Shown here: in pieces, positions 1 through 8,893 of the stretch
How positions within the stretch are numbered: position 1 is the stretch's first letter
Layout of the letters: each line of letters begins with the position of its first letter
NCBI GenBank assembly: GCA_965115995.1
Contig: OZ220472.1
Coordinates: 1,674,001 to 1,738,000, forward strand
Direction of reading: 5' to 3'
DNA from: Poriferisodalis sp026713105
GTDB taxonomy: Bacteria; Actinomycetota; Acidimicrobiia; Acidimicrobiales; Poriferisodalaceae
DNA: 64,000 bases
Program-made: the position numbers and the translations under genes
The notes under the pieces: generated by a model
Databases searched by the model: none
What the model saw: the letters and a program-made list of their open reading frames with translations, nothing else
What the model was told of the DNA's origin: nothing

Positions 1-8
1 GCTGTGCC

Positions 9-1151
9 TCAGGCGGCTGCGGGGAGAGCGTCGGGATCGAGGTTGTAGAGCCCCACGACGTTGCCCCAGACCATCTGTTCCTTCTCATCGTCGGGGACAC
101 CCGAGAGAATGTCGTCGAGGATCGGTTGCGAGTTCGGCCAGATCGAGTCGTGGTGCGGGTAGTCGTTGCCCCACAGCAGGTTGCCGACGCCGATCGAGTG
201 TCGTGTCGCTATGCCTTCGACGTCGTCCTCGAAGGTGACCCAAAAGTTCCGGTCGAAATACTCAGAAGGTTTCATGGTGAGCTCGTCGGAGAGCTCCCAC
301 GGCGTGCGGTACGCGGCATGGTCGAGGCGCTGCTTGAAATGGCCCACCCAGCCGGTCTCGTACTCTGCGCAGACGAAGCGCAGTTCCGGGAAGCGTTCCA
401 CGACGCCACCGCAGATGAGGTCGATAATCGTGTTGGCGATGGTGGTATGCGCCAGCGTGTAGCCCTTGAGATGGCCGCCCGGTGTGCCCCAGTGAGTGGG
501 CATGCCGCCTTCGAGGCTGGAACCAGTGAAGATGTGCATGGTGAGTGGCACGCCGAACTCCTGAGCCCGTGCCCAGAACGGGTCGAAGTCCGCATGGCAG
601 TACGGCTTGGCCGGGTCGATGTGTGCGGGGATGGCAAATCCGCGCACGCCCAGCTCAGCGGAGCGGTCGATCTCGGCGATGGATCGCTCCACGTCGGGCA
701 GGGGCAGGCACCCGACGCCGATGAGCCGGTTGCGGTCTACCGAGCAGTAGTCGAGCACCCAGTCGTTGTGGTTGCGGAACGCGGCGTCGCGCACTTCGTC
801 GTCGGGGATGGCGAAGGTGAACATCGACAGGCTCGGATACATGACTTCGCCGACGATGCCGTCCTGGGCCTGCTCGTCGAGCCTGACGGAGGGGTCCATG
901 ACACCGGGATTGAAGCCGTCGTAGCCCTGCTCGATGCGCTTGTGGGTGGCAGGGTCGGACAGGCTGGCCCCCGCGATGCCCAGCCGCCCCACCGGCACCG
1001 GCCGAATGCCGCCCGGCAGCACGAGCCACGTGCCGGGCTTGTCGTTGTGGTCCTTGCTGATGAACGGCGCCCGCTCGCCGAAACGGTCGGTCAGCCCTGC
1101 ATAGATCTCGGCCGCCTCGACCACATGCGAGTCACATGAGTAGTACCGCAT
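9..1151 (-). CDS. amidohydrolase family (amidohydrolase_2) metal-dependent hydrolase
   Basis: A 380-residue TIM-barrel metal-dependent hydrolase or decarboxylase of the amidohydrolase_2 type. The N-terminus YYSCDSHVVE carries the family's D-x-H metal pair. LTMHIF in the middle, FVCAEYETGW later and WGNDYPHHDS near the C-terminus are the expected metal and acid positions, including the conserved W-G-x-D-Y/F-P-H block. The length is normal for a complete member. The ATG at 1151 is supported by a purine-rich GGGGAGAG just upstream. It is transcribed away from the quinone oxidoreductase at 1404. Members act on aromatic or carboxylate substrates in catabolic pathways; the substrate cannot be read from this sequence. 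Confidence 0.85.
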   Translation of the reverse strand: MRYYSCDSHVVEAAEIYAGLTDRFGERAPFISKDHNDKPGTWLVLPGGIRPVPVGRLGIAGASLSDPATHKRIEQGYDGFNPGVMDPSVRLDEQAQDGIVGEVMYPSLSMFTFAIPDDEVRDAAFRNHNDWVLDYCSVDRNRLIGVGCLPLPDVERSIAEIDRSAELGVRGFAIPAHIDPAKPYCHADFDPFWARAQEFGVPLTMHIFTGSSLEGGMPTHWGTPGGHLKGYTLAHTTIANTIIDLICGGVVERFPELRFVCAEYETGWVGHFKQRLDHAAYRTPWELSDELTMKPSEYFDRNFWVTFEDDVEGIATRHSIGVGNLLWGNDYPHHDSIWPNSQPILDDILSGVPDDEKEQMVWGNVVGLYNLDPDALPAAA

Positions 1152-1403
1152 CGCTCTCCCCTGTCACAATGGGCGGGCCGAGCAGGCTCCTACGGCGCTC
1201 GGCCTCGCGCGCTGGCCACAGTACCAGTGCATTGGCAGCCAGTTTCTTCGCCGTCACCGATGCTGCGTGGTCCCTTCCGCCTCGCCAGATGCCGACTCGG
1301 GGACAGTTGTGCGGCGAGCCACCCGCTGGTGTGCATCGTCACGGCCAAGCCAGCACGGCGGGTCACCGTGGTCCGAGCGGGTTCGGTGTGCCATCGTGTC
1401 GCC
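1152..1403. other. divergent intergenic region
   Basis: A 252-bp spacer between two divergent genes, so it must hold promoters for both. The open frames through it look like high-GC noise: no family motif, and their codon use is unlike that of the flanking genes. I see no clear operator or hairpin. Confidence 0.5.
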
Positions 1404-2393
1404 ATGCGTGCACTTGAAATCCAATCCCTCACCGGCCCTGCCGGGGTGGCGGTCATCGACTCACCCGAACCGGAAGCCGATCCTCACGGCGCATCGGTCA
1501 TCGTCGACATCGTCTGCGGCGGCGTCTCATTCCCTGATCTGCTTCAGAGCCAAGGTCTCTACCAGTACCGCCCCGACCCTCCGTTCCGACCGGGAATCGA
1601 AGCTTCGGGCGTGGTGCGCGAGGCGCCCGCCGAATCGGGGTACGCGCCGGGCGACCGCGTGTGCGTGTGGTCGAACGGCTGCCTCGCGGAGGTCGTGGCG
1701 TCGGCACCGCGTGATCTGTTCGCCCTGCCCGACCAGCTCTCGTTCGAAGAGGGAGCTGCCCTCGTCATGAACTACCAGACCGCGGTGTTCTGCATGATCG
1801 ACCGGGCCGGCCTGCGCGAGGGCGAGTCGGTGCTGGTGCTCGGCGCCTCCGGCGGGGTGGGCACGTCAGGCATCCAGGTGGCCAAGGGGGTCGGCGCTGG
1901 TCCGATCATCGGTTTGGTCTCCACCGAGGCCAAGGGCGAGATCGCTCGCGCAGCAGGCGCCGACCACACCGTGCTCATCAGCGACACATGGAAGGATGAG
2001 GTGCGCGAGCTCACCGACGGGCGAGGCGTCGACATGACCTACGACCCGGTCGGCGGAGATCGCTTCCTCGACGGGGTGCGCGCACTGGCACGCTTCGGAC
2101 GGCTCGTCGTGGTGGGCTTCGCGGCAGGCGAGATTCCCACTGTCAAGGTGAATCGGCTGCTCTTGCGCAATGTGAGCCTCGTCGGCGCCGCTTGGGGCGA
2201 AGCCGTTGCGGCCGACCCGACCATTCCGGCCCGCATTCACGAGCTGTTGCTGCCGATGATCGAATCCGGCGCCGTGAAGCCGCCGATCGGCCAAGTGCTT
2301 CCCTTCGAAGAGGCCGCCGAGGCATACCGGCTGCTGGATGAGCGTGAGGCCGTCGGCAAGGTGCTCGTGCGTATGCGTCCGGATCCCGCTTAG
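1404..2393 (+). CDS. zinc-less NADPH:quinone oxidoreductase / MDR-family dehydrogenase
   Basis: A 329-residue medium-chain dehydrogenase/reductase of the quinone oxidoreductase (QOR) subgroup. Visible blocks are the N-terminal GroES-like part with GVSFPDLLQSQGLYQ and PGIEASGVV, the nucleotide-binding VLVLGASGGVGTSGIQVAK, and GRGVDMTYDPVGG. The structural and catalytic zinc ligands of alcohol dehydrogenases are absent, as expected for QOR. The frame is open upstream to 1227, but homology begins at the ATG at 1404 (MRALEIQ), so the upstream part is rejected. It probably reduces quinones or enoyl compounds with NAD(P)H; the substrate is unknown. It ends just before a strong palindrome shared with convergent ribH. 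Confidence 0.88.
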   Translation: MRALEIQSLTGPAGVAVIDSPEPEADPHGASVIVDIVCGGVSFPDLLQSQGLYQYRPDPPFRPGIEASGVVREAPAESGYAPGDRVCVWSNGCLAEVVASAPRDLFALPDQLSFEEGAALVMNYQTAVFCMIDRAGLREGESVLVLGASGGVGTSGIQVAKGVGAGPIIGLVSTEAKGEIARAAGADHTVLISDTWKDEVRELTDGRGVDMTYDPVGGDRFLDGVRALARFGRLVVVGFAAGEIPTVKVNRLLLRNVSLVGAAWGEAVAADPTIPARIHELLLPMIESGAVKPPIGQVLPFEEAAEAYRLLDEREAVGKVLVRMRPDPA

Positions 2394-2417
2394 GTAGCGG
2401 CTCGAGCGGGTGCGCCC

Positions 2418-2496
2418 GCGGCGGAGGCGGCAGAACCCTCTGCTTCCGCGATCCGGCAGGTCGCAACGTCGCAGAGTCTCCTGCCGCCTCCGCCGC
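2418..2496. repeat. palindromic intergenic element, copy 1
   Basis: Arms GCGGCGGAGGCGGCAG (2418-2433) and CTGCCGCCTCCGCCGC (2481-2496) form a perfect 16-bp stem. Inside it, CTCTGC (2438-2443) pairs with GCAGAG (2471-2476) and encloses a loop of about 27 nt containing GATCCGGCAGG. It sits between the convergent 3' ends of the quinone oxidoreductase and ribH, and the last base of the right arm is the last base of the ribH stop codon. A second copy lies at 33732-33809; the stems differ by paired substitutions. There is no T-tract for a classical terminator. It may be a bidirectional terminator, a REP/MITE-like mobile element or a structured RNA. Confidence 0.75.
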
Positions 2497-3002
2497 TATG
2501 GCATCTGTTTCTTGCCGTTGGGTCCTGGGAAATCGCGGGCGAGTAGGGCCATCGTTACGGCGACGTGGGCCGCGTCTTCGCCGACGTTGTGGCCGCTTGG
2601 GCCTTCGCTGCGGGCTAGGGCCTGCGCTTCGTTCTCGACGGTGACTAGGCCGAAGCTGATCGGTATGCCTGTGGCGAGCTGGGCGGCCATCACGCCCTGC
2701 GCGGCGCCTTCGCTTACCAGTTCGTAGTGCGTGGTCTCGCCGCGGATGACTGCGCCGATGGTGACGATCGCGTCCACTTGTCCACTGCGAGCCAGCACCT
2801 GTGCGGCCATGGGGATCTCGAAGCAGCCGGGCACCGTCACCTCGGTCGTGTCGGTGACGCCGAGCTCTTCCAGTCCCCGCTGGGTGCCTGCTGCGAGCCG
2901 GTCCACGATGTCGGGATTCCATGTTGCCCGCACGATGCCGACACGAAGGCCCTCACCGGAGCCCGTTGGCGGCCTGCCGGCCCGCTGATCGCCGCTTGCC
3001 AC
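2496..3002 (-). CDS. ribH: 6,7-dimethyl-8-ribityllumazine synthase
   Basis: Lumazine synthase, which condenses 5-amino-6-ribitylaminouracil with 3,4-dihydroxy-2-butanone 4-phosphate in the penultimate step of riboflavin synthesis; it assembles into pentamers or capsids in the cytosol. Diagnostic blocks are VRATWNPDIV, PGCFEIP, GAVIRGETTHYELV (with the catalytic His) and FGLVTVENEAQAL. At 168 residues it is standard length with a short N-terminal extension. The reported start is GTG at 3002; a start nearer LRVGIV is possible. It is divergent from the oxoprolinase at 3055, and no other rib gene or FMN riboswitch is present here. The last residues fall within the edge of the palindromic element. 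Confidence 0.95.
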   Translation of the reverse strand: MASGDQRAGRPPTGSGEGLRVGIVRATWNPDIVDRLAAGTQRGLEELGVTDTTEVTVPGCFEIPMAAQVLARSGQVDAIVTIGAVIRGETTHYELVSEGAAQGVMAAQLATGIPISFGLVTVENEAQALARSEGPSGHNVGEDAAHVAVTMALLARDFPGPNGKKQMP

Positions 3003-3054
3003 GCCTGCACGGTACCCCCGCAGTTGGCGACGGCGACGCGCCTACGCTGGGCCG

Positions 3055-6000
3055 ATGACAGGCGCTCGCGCCCGGCTCGCGGCCGACATCGGCGGCACTT
3101 TCACCGACATCGCCCTGGAGGTTCTCGACGACGGCGCTCCGGTCCTGCACACCACCAAGGTGCTGACCACAGCTGATGCTCCCGCCGATGGAGTGCTCGA
3201 CGGAGTCCGCAGCGTCCTGAGCGAGGCAAGCGTTGCTCCTGGCGAGGTGGAGGTGTTCATCCACGGCACGACGCTCGCCACGAACGCCCTCATCGAGCGT
3301 CGCGGCGCCCGCACTGCGTTGCTGACCACCCAAGGCATCCGCGACTCGGTCGAGATGGCGCACGAGAACCGGTTCGAGCAGTACGACCTGTACATGCGCC
3401 GGCCGGAACCGCTCGTGCCGCGCAACCGGCGCGTCGGCATTCCAGAGCGGCTCGCTGCCGATGGCACGGTGTTGATGCCGTTAGACGAAGGCGCCTTGCG
3501 GGACGCTGCGGCTTCGCTGGCGGCCGATGGCGTGAGCAGCGTTGCCGTCGGCTACCTGCACTCGTACCTCGACGCCCGACACGAGCAGCGCACCGCCGAG
3601 ATCCTGGCCGATTGCTGGCCCGAAGCCACGGTGACGCTCTCCAGCGAGGTTTGTCCGGAGATCCGCGAGTACGAGCGATTCTCCACCGCGTGTGCGAATG
3701 CCTACATCGCACCGCTCATGCGGCGCTATCTGACCGATCTGGACGCGCGGCTGGCGGCCCTGGGCTTGGGCTGCGAGATGTTTCTCATGACCTCCGGCGG
3801 CGGGCTCGGCACGCTTGACGAGGCGCTGCGCTTCCCTGTCCGGCTGATCGAGAGCGGTCCTGCGGGCGGTGCGTTGCTGGCGTCGCAGATCGCTCGCGGC
3901 CTCGACTGCGAACGGGCCCTCAGCTTCGACATGGGCGGCACGACCGCCAAGCTGTGCATCGTCGAGGGCGGCCATCCCCGTACGAACCGGGAATTCGAGG
4001 TGGGCCGCGAGTACCGATTCCTGGCGGGCAGCGGGCTCCCGTTGCGCCTGCCGGTGATCGAGATGGTCGAGATCGGTGCCGGGGGCGGTTCGATTGCCAG
4101 CCTGGACGCGCTCGGGCGCATCAGCGTCGGGCCGGCCAGCGCCGGTTCCGAGCCAGGGCCCGCGGCCTATGGGCGCGGCGGCGTCGAGCCCACGGTGACC
4201 GACGCCGACGCGGTGCTGGGCAGACTGCTGCCGGAGCGATTCGCCGGCGGGACGATGACGTTCGATATCGATGCCGCCGCCAAGGCTGTCACCACCTCGT
4301 TGGCGGAACCGTCAGGCCTGCAGACGACCGTTTCTGCCATCGGCATTTCCGAGGTGGTCGACGAGAACATGTCGAATGCCGGACGCGTTCACGCGGCCGA
4401 CCAGGGCAGCGATATCAGCCGCGGCACGCTCATCGCATTCGGCGGCGCTGCACCGCTGCACGCCGCGCGGGTAGCGGCCAAGCTCGGCATCGACGACATC
4501 GTGGTGCCTGCGGGGGCCGGCGTGGGATCGGCCATCGGTTTCTTGAGAGCGCCGGTATCCCATGAGTCGGTGCGGACTCGCCACGCCCGCGTGAGCGAGC
4601 TGACAGCGGCGAACTTGGCCGAACTCCTCGGCGAGATGTCTGGGGAAGCCAACGCAATCGTCCACGCTGCGGCTCCCGACGCACAGACCGCCACACACGT
4701 ACGCGCCCTCATGCGCTACCGCGGTCAGGGTCACGAGATCACCGTCGAGATTGACGCGGCAGCGCTGCTGCACGACGACCTCGACAGCCCGAGCGATGGC
4801 GAGGTGCGCAGCCAGCTTCGCACTGCGTTCACGAAGGCCTACCAGCAGCTCTATACGCGACACATAGGCAATCTCGAGATCGAGGTTCTCAGCTGGCTGC
4901 TCGAGGTCCGCACTCCGGGGCCCGAAGTCGCCCCGCTGCACCCCCATGTCGCCGACGAGCCGGTCCACTCCCCCACGACCACGCTCGTGACCGACACCGC
5001 CACTGGGCGGGCAGTCGCCCACGCGGTGTTCGAGCGCGATTCCCTGAGCGAGGGCGCGTGGCTCGTCGGCCCCGCGCTGATCACCGAGGACCAGACGACG
5101 ACGGTGGTGCCTCCCGGAGGCGTGGCCACCGTCATGGCGGGCGGGCATCTGCGGCTCACCGGCGGCGCGGCACCCAGCGGTGCCCGCCAGGTCGCCGACG
5201 TCGAATCCGCATCGATGGGTGCGAGCCATGTCGAGGCCGAGCTCGATGCGGTTCGACTCGGCGTGCAGTGGAACCGCCTCATCTCGGTGACTGAAGAGCA
5301 AGCGCGGGCCTTGGTGCGAGCAGCCTTCAGCACGTCGACCCGCGAGGCCGGCGACCTGTCCGCTGGCATCTTCGACCCGCAGGGGCGGATGCTCGCCCAA
5401 TCGGTGACCGGCACACCGGGCCATGTGAACTCCATGGCGTACTCGGTGCTGCACTTCCTGGACCGCTTCCCGGCTTCGCAGATGCGCCCCGGCGACATCT
5501 TCCTCACCAACGATCCGTGGAAGGGCACCGGCCACCTGTTCGACATCGTGGTAGTCACTCCGGCGTTCCTGCGGGGCGAGCTGGTTGCGCTGTTCGCCTG
5601 CACCAGCCATGTCGTCGACATCGGCGGCGCCGGTTTCACCACCGACTCCAAAGAGGTGTACCACGAGGGCCTGTACCTGCCGATACTGAAGTTCGCCACC
5701 GACGGCGTCTTCGATCCGAACGTGGTGGCGATCATCGAGGCCAACGTGCGAGACCCGGTCCAGGTCATTGGTGACATCCACTCACTGGCTGCTTGCAATG
5801 AGACCGGTGCGGCGCGTCTGGTCACGATGATGGACGAGTACGCCATGACCGACTTGGATGAGCTCGCGGAGCACATCATCTCGTCGTCGCACCGGGCCAT
5901 GCTCGACGCCATCAGCGAGCTGCCGAGCGGAACCTGGAGCTCGACGATGCGCGTCGACGGCATCGAGGAGCCGATCGACATCGTGTGCGCCCTGACGGTC

Positions 6001-6930
6001 ACCAAGAACGGCATTGAGGTCGACTTCGCAGGAACTGGACCCCAGTCGAGCTGGGGCATCAACGTGCCGATGGCCTACACAGATGCCTATACGTCGTTCG
6101 GGGTGCGTTGCATCATCGGTCCCGACATCCCGAACAACACGGGCTCGCTTGATGCGGTCCGGGTGCTTGCGCCCGAGGGCTGCATTCTCAATGCTCCTCA
6201 TCCCGCAGCCGTGAACGTGCGGCACGTGATGGGCCAGTTGCTCCCCGATGCCGTGTTCGGCTGCTTGAGCCAGGTGGTGCCCGAACGTGTGCCCGCCGAG
6301 GGCACGTCGTCGCTGTGGAATCTGCTCGGAACGGGCATGTGGCAGCCGGACACCGGAGTCGCCACTACCAATCACTCCAAGACATCCGTCGGGAGTTCGG
6401 GCGACGAGTCCGCTCAAGCCAAGCTCGAGCGCTTCATCCTGATGAGCTTCCATTCCGGCGGCGCGGGCGCCCGCCCGCAGGCGGACGGGCTGTCGGCGAC
6501 GGCCTTTCCGAGCGGTGTGCGCAACATGCCCGTCGAGGTGAACGAGATTGGCTCGCCGCTGGTGTTCTGGCGCAAGGAGTTCCGCACCGATTCGGGCGGC
6601 GCCGGCCGGTACCGGGGCGGGCTCGGCCAAGTCATCGAGCTGGAGAACCGCCAAGGGCGAGACTTTTCGATCAGTGCGACGTATGAGCGGACGGTGTTCG
6701 CGGCCCGCGGCCGACATGGCGGAGGCCCGGGCGCGTTGGGACGGCTGTCGCTCGACGACGGCACCGAGGTGCGCTCCAAGGGCCGTTCGGTGATTCCCGG
6801 CGACCGTCGCCTGATCGTCGAATTCCCGGGCGGGGGCGGCTTCGGCAACCCGGCCGATCGCAGCCCGGAGGCGGCGTCGCGGGACCGGCAGCTTGAATTC
6901 GTATCGTCCCAAGCTGATCCGGCGCAATAA
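3055..6930 (+). CDS. fused hydantoinase A/B, 5-oxoprolinase-type ATP-dependent amidohydrolase
   Basis: A single 1291-residue chain joining HyuA (about residues 1-700) to HyuB (from about 725). HyuA shows LAADIGGTFTDIALE at the N-terminus, IHGTTLATNALIERRGART, and the second nucleotide-binding motif FDMGGTTAKLCIVEGG with GAGGGSIAS. HyuB shows LGVQWNRLISVTEEQ, TGTPGHVNSMAYSVLHF and FLTNDPWKGTGHLFDIVVV. Fusion and length match 5-oxoprolinase (ATP-dependent opening of 5-oxoproline to glutamate), but acetophenone or hydantoin substrates cannot be excluded. The ATG at 3055 begins directly at the conserved domain. A gamma-glutamyltransferase at 48.9 kb would supply 5-oxoproline-forming chemistry, but it is not linked. 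Confidence 0.9.
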   Translation: MTGARARLAADIGGTFTDIALEVLDDGAPVLHTTKVLTTADAPADGVLDGVRSVLSEASVAPGEVEVFIHGTTLATNALIERRGARTALLTTQGIRDSVEMAHENRFEQYDLYMRRPEPLVPRNRRVGIPERLAADGTVLMPLDEGALRDAAASLAADGVSSVAVGYLHSYLDARHEQRTAEILADCWPEATVTLSSEVCPEIREYERFSTACANAYIAPLMRRYLTDLDARLAALGLGCEMFLMTSGGGLGTLDEALRFPVRLIESGPAGGALLASQIARGLDCERALSFDMGGTTAKLCIVEGGHPRTNREFEVGREYRFLAGSGLPLRLPVIEMVEIGAGGGSIASLDALGRISVGPASAGSEPGPAAYGRGGVEPTVTDADAVLGRLLPERFAGGTMTFDIDAAAKAVTTSLAEPSGLQTTVSAIGISEVVDENMSNAGRVHAADQGSDISRGTLIAFGGAAPLHAARVAAKLGIDDIVVPAGAGVGSAIGFLRAPVSHESVRTRHARVSELTAANLAELLGEMSGEANAIVHAAAPDAQTATHVRALMRYRGQGHEITVEIDAAALLHDDLDSPSDGEVRSQLRTAFTKAYQQLYTRHIGNLEIEVLSWLLEVRTPGPEVAPLHPHVADEPVHSPTTTLVTDTATGRAVAHAVFERDSLSEGAWLVGPALITEDQTTTVVPPGGVATVMAGGHLRLTGGAAPSGARQVADVESASMGASHVEAELDAVRLGVQWNRLISVTEEQARALVRAAFSTSTREAGDLSAGIFDPQGRMLAQSVTGTPGHVNSMAYSVLHFLDRFPASQMRPGDIFLTNDPWKGTGHLFDIVVVTPAFLRGELVALFACTSHVVDIGGAGFTTDSKEVYHEGLYLPILKFATDGVFDPNVVAIIEANVRDPVQVIGDIHSLAACNETGAARLVTMMDEYAMTDLDELAEHIISSSHRAMLDAISELPSGTWSSTMRVDGIEEPIDIVCALTVTKNGIEVDFAGTGPQSSWGINVPMAYTDAYTSFGVRCIIGPDIPNNTGSLDAVRVLAPEGCILNAPHPAAVNVRHVMGQLLPDAVFGCLSQVVPERVPAEGTSSLWNLLGTGMWQPDTGVATTNHSKTSVGSSGDESAQAKLERFILMSFHSGGAGARPQADGLSATAFPSGVRNMPVEVNEIGSPLVFWRKEFRTDSGGAGRYRGGLGQVIELENRQGRDFSISATYERTVFAARGRHGGGPGALGRLSLDDGTEVRSKGRSVIPGDRRLIVEFPGGGGFGNPADRSPEAASRDRQLEFVSSQADPAQ

Positions 6931-6986
6931 TCCCCATTGGCAACCGGAATCACCGCCGTTGCGGATGACCTGAGAAAGCACGCGAC

Positions 6987-7589
6987 ATGAACGCCTCAAC
7001 CGAGACCGGCACCGCCACGAAACGCAACGAAGCCGATGAGGCGCGCCACCGCAGCGCTGCCGAGTTGGAAGCGGCGTTGCCGCGCATTCGCGAAGCGCCC
7101 GTCGGCGACGGCATCATCCAGCTCATCGTCCGGCGCCCTGCCGAAGACCAGCGAGAGGTGCTGACCGAGGCCCGCATTAACGGTGCCGAAGGCATCGAAG
7201 GCGACACGTGGAACCAGCGCGGGACGTCGCTGTCGGCCGATGGGGGCCCGCATCCCAACAAGCAGATCACGATCATGAACTCGCGCGCGGCCGAAGCGGT
7301 CATCGGCCCGATTGAGCGCTGGCCGCTGGCGGGCGACCAGATCTACGCCGACCTCGATATCGGCCACGAAGCACTGCCCGCAGGCACACAGATGTCGATC
7401 GGCACTGCCGTGGTGGAGGTCGCCGTCGAGCCGCACACCGGCTGCGCCAAGTTCGCCGCCCGCTTCGGCCGCGAAGCCCTCCGCTTCGTGAACACCGGCG
7501 AAGGCAGCAACCTGCGCCTGCGCGGCGTCAACTGTCGAGTCATCCAGCCCGGCACCGTCAAAGTCGGTGACTCCGTCACCCAGATCTGA
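6987..7589 (+). CDS. MOSC domain-containing protein
   Basis: A 200-residue protein with a MOSC (Mo-cofactor sulfurase C-terminal) domain, the beta-barrel that carries sulfur or binds molybdopterin in YiiM/MOSC proteins. Recognisable parts are GAEGIEGDTWNQRG, QITIMNSRAAEAV, WPLAGDQIYADLDI, and the core VEPHTGCAKFAARFGREAL with the single conserved Cys that would carry persulfide. It starts 56 bp after the oxoprolinase in the same direction and could be cotranscribed. The precise reaction is unknown; stand-alone MOSC proteins are often linked to N-hydroxylated compound reduction or metal-sulfur transfer. Confidence 0.85.
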   Translation: MNASTETGTATKRNEADEARHRSAAELEAALPRIREAPVGDGIIQLIVRRPAEDQREVLTEARINGAEGIEGDTWNQRGTSLSADGGPHPNKQITIMNSRAAEAVIGPIERWPLAGDQIYADLDIGHEALPAGTQMSIGTAVVEVAVEPHTGCAKFAARFGREALRFVNTGEGSNLRLRGVNCRVIQPGTVKVGDSVTQI

Positions 7590-7750
7590 ACGCCTGAACT
7601 GACGACATCACGCGCCGCCTTGGGTTGCGTAATCACCGCAGCTTTGATTCCGTCGAGGTCAATCCCGATCGGGCAACAAGACGCACTTGAATTCATCTCG
7701 CCGGAAAACCAGCAAGAGCCTGTGATATCCCCTCGCTACCGTCTCGCGCC

Positions 7751-8893
7751 ATGAAGTTCATTCACACGGCTGATTGGCAACTCGGGATGACCCGCCACTT
7801 TCTCGACGAAGATGCCCAGCCGCGCTTCGACGAGTCGAGGCTGGACGCAGTGCGAGCCATCGGTGTGCTAGCCACCGAGCAAGACTGCAAGTTCGTCGTC
7901 GTGTGCGGCGACGTGTTCGAGTCGAATTACATCGACCGCAAGGTCGTCGGCCACGCATTGGAAGTGATGGCAGCGACGCCTGCGGTGGACTTCTACCTGC
8001 TGCCCGGCAACCACGATCCCCTCGACGCAGCGTCGGTGTTTCGGTCGGAGGCCTTCACGCGGCGCAGACCGCACAACGTCAAAGTGTTGGAGAATTCCGA
8101 GCCAATCGCTGTTGGCGACGGCGTCGAGTTGATCGGCGCGCCGTGGAGGACCAAGCATCCGTCAACGGATCTCGTCAATGCCGCATGTTCTGCTCTTGAG
8201 CCCTCGGGTGCCATGCGAGTCGTCGCTGGTCATGGCCAGCTTGACTCACGCTCTCCCGATTCGCTGAATCCGTCACTCGTCGTCCGACGCCGCCTCGAAG
8301 AGCGCATCGCGTCCGGCGACATCCATTACGTGGCACTAGGTGATCGCCACTCCGCTACCGACGAGGGCGACAGCGGTCGCATCTGGTACGCGGGAGCGGC
8401 CGAACCCACCGACTACGACGAGGTCGATCCGGGCCATGTGCTCGTGGTTGACCTCGAAGCCGACAGCGTTGCTGTCACTCGACATCGCGTCGGCACATGG
8501 AATTTCGAACGGCGCCAGTGGAGCGTGACGACTGATGGCGATCTCGACGAGATCGAGGAGTGGCTCGCGTCGCTCGACGACAAGAAGCGACAGATCGTCA
8601 AGCTCGGTCTGGAAGGTCAGATCTCGCTCGCACAGAAAGCCCGGCTCGACGCGATGCTCGCGCATCACACTGAGCTCATGGGGGCGTTTGAAGTCTGGGA
8701 GCGACGCACCGACTTGGTCGTCGTGCCCGACGAAGTGGACATTGAGGCGCTCAACCTCTCCGGTTTCGCACTCGATGCGCTACGTGAGTTGCAAGACCAA
8801 GCCGCCGCCAAGGACGATCCGAGCGCGGTCGTGGCTCAGGACGCAGTGGCTCTGATGTATCGGCTTCACCAGGCTGCCGGAGGCGACTCATGA
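7751..8893 (+). CDS. SbcD/Mre11-like metallophosphoesterase (DNA exonuclease subunit)
   Basis: A 380-residue calcineurin-type phosphoesterase of the SbcD/Mre11 group, partner of the ATPase that follows. Phosphoesterase motifs in order: FIHTADWQLGM (motif I), VVCGDVFES (II), LLPGNHDPLDAASVF (III), VVAGHGQL (IV) and YVALGDRHS (V). Motif V reads G-D-R-H where classical SbcD has G-H-x-H. Its stop overlaps the next start by four bases (ATGA), indicating translational coupling. With its partner it probably processes DNA ends or hairpins. It opens a block with lower GC than the rest of the window. MKFIHTADWQ at 7751 is the natural start. Confidence 0.85.
   Translation: MKFIHTADWQLGMTRHFLDEDAQPRFDESRLDAVRAIGVLATEQDCKFVVVCGDVFESNYIDRKVVGHALEVMAATPAVDFYLLPGNHDPLDAASVFRSEAFTRRRPHNVKVLENSEPIAVGDGVELIGAPWRTKHPSTDLVNAACSALEPSGAMRVVAGHGQLDSRSPDSLNPSLVVRRRLEERIASGDIHYVALGDRHSATDEGDSGRIWYAGAAEPTDYDEVDPGHVLVVDLEADSVAVTRHRVGTWNFERRQWSVTTDGDLDEIEEWLASLDDKKRQIVKLGLEGQISLAQKARLDAMLAHHTELMGAFEVWERRTDLVVVPDEVDIEALNLSGFALDALRELQDQAAAKDDPSAVVAQDAVALMYRLHQAAGGDS

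Noticed and set aside
2394..3054. FMN riboswitch near ribH
   Set aside because: Only 52 bp separate ribH from the divergent gene, too short for the aptamer, and no RFN-element sequences are present.
4312..7000. Minus-strand open frames of 400-490 codons within the oxoprolinase gene
   Set aside because: Compositional shadows; the + strand frame has clear HyuA and HyuB motifs throughout.
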